Source of the DNA: Paenibacillus sp. 453mf | GTDB lineage: Bacteria; Bacillota; Bacilli; Paenibacillales; Paenibacillaceae | Assembly: GCF_900116105.1 (NCBI RefSeq) | Contig: NZ_FPAC01000001.1 | Location: 1,664,862 to 1,728,861, forward strand | Length of the DNA: 64,000 nucleotides | Direction of reading: 5' to 3' | Shown here: piece after piece, positions 63,955-64,000 of the stretch | How the letters are laid out: each line of letters starts with the position of its first letter | How positions within the stretch are numbered: the first letter of the stretch is position 1 | Position numbers and translations under genes: made by a program | The notes under the pieces: generated by a model | The model's input: the letters and a program-made list of their open reading frames with translations, nothing else | What the model was told of the DNA's origin: nothing | Database searches by the model: none

Positions 63955-64000
63955 ATTTTTCACCTTTCGAATTTCTAAGCTTCAATTCCATCACGTTATG

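Overview
The window reads as chromosome of an endospore-forming, low-to-moderate GC Gram-positive of the Paenibacillus/Bacillales type. The reasons are strong AGGAGG-type ribosome sites with frequent GTG/TTG starts, CotF-type spore coat genes, a sigma-K-like promoter before a surface glycoprotein gene, and Bacillales families such as YumC, DUF1450 and DUF421. No rRNA, tRNA or CRISPR array was seen. Much of it is accessory DNA, rich in broken genes and repeats.

Layout. (1) 1-8.9 kb: a royal-jelly/yellow-family gene cut by the left edge, a GH18 chitinase remnant, and a four-gene minus-strand operon of large uncharacterised proteins (helical repeats, Fn3-like domains, three copies of a beta-rich domain, one protein with a long hydrophobic helix). 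(2) 9.3-28.5 kb: single-gene accessory units, mostly on the minus strand (methyltransferases, cupin, ABM-like, GNAT, DinB, PH-like), separated by at least a dozen similarly oriented attC-like sites. Core boxes fit RYYYAAC/GTTRRRY, neighbouring cores are complementary, and stop codons lie in the first box. This looks like an integron cassette array without an integrase in view. Regulator/efflux pairs (TetR-MFS, Lrp-MFS, MerR-SDR) sit among the units, and many units are decayed. (3) 28.5-33.4 kb: small genes, a DUF3533-type membrane protein remnant, a five-gene operon of CotF-like coat proteins around a zinc alcohol dehydrogenase, and an IS110 fossil. (4) 33.4-42.2 kb: an AT-rich redox/Fe-S/flavin island with a DUF1450 protein, YumC-type ferredoxin reductase, two FMN reductases, ferredoxin, Mrp-type Fe-S ATPase, two IscA/HesB proteins, superoxide dismutase, a SufR-like cysteine-bearing regulator, an HxlR regulator, a luciferase-like monooxygenase and a stand-alone riboflavin kinase. 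(5) 42.4-48.4 kb: amidohydrolase and HxlR regulator, then a spore-surface glycoprotein candidate, its probable glycosyltransferase, a broken second glycosyltransferase and a beta-helix protein. (6) 48.5-55.8 kb: HxlR/SDR pair and an arsenic region (arsR-arsB-arsC, second ArsR, trxB fragment, ArsN-like acetyltransferase, Cys-tailed flavoprotein and a Cys-pair MarR regulator). (7) 56-64 kb: glycosyltransferase, a sugar symporter/YdjC deacetylase pair, a wrecked CobN gene, DUF3024, and a FeoB-like transporter coupled to a Cys-tailed flavoprotein.

How the parts work together: regions 4 and 6 are coherent systems (Fe-S/flavin supply with oxidative-stress defence; arsenic efflux and modification). 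Region 2 is better read as a store of exchangeable genes. All functions are inferred by eye from sequence; no database search was run.
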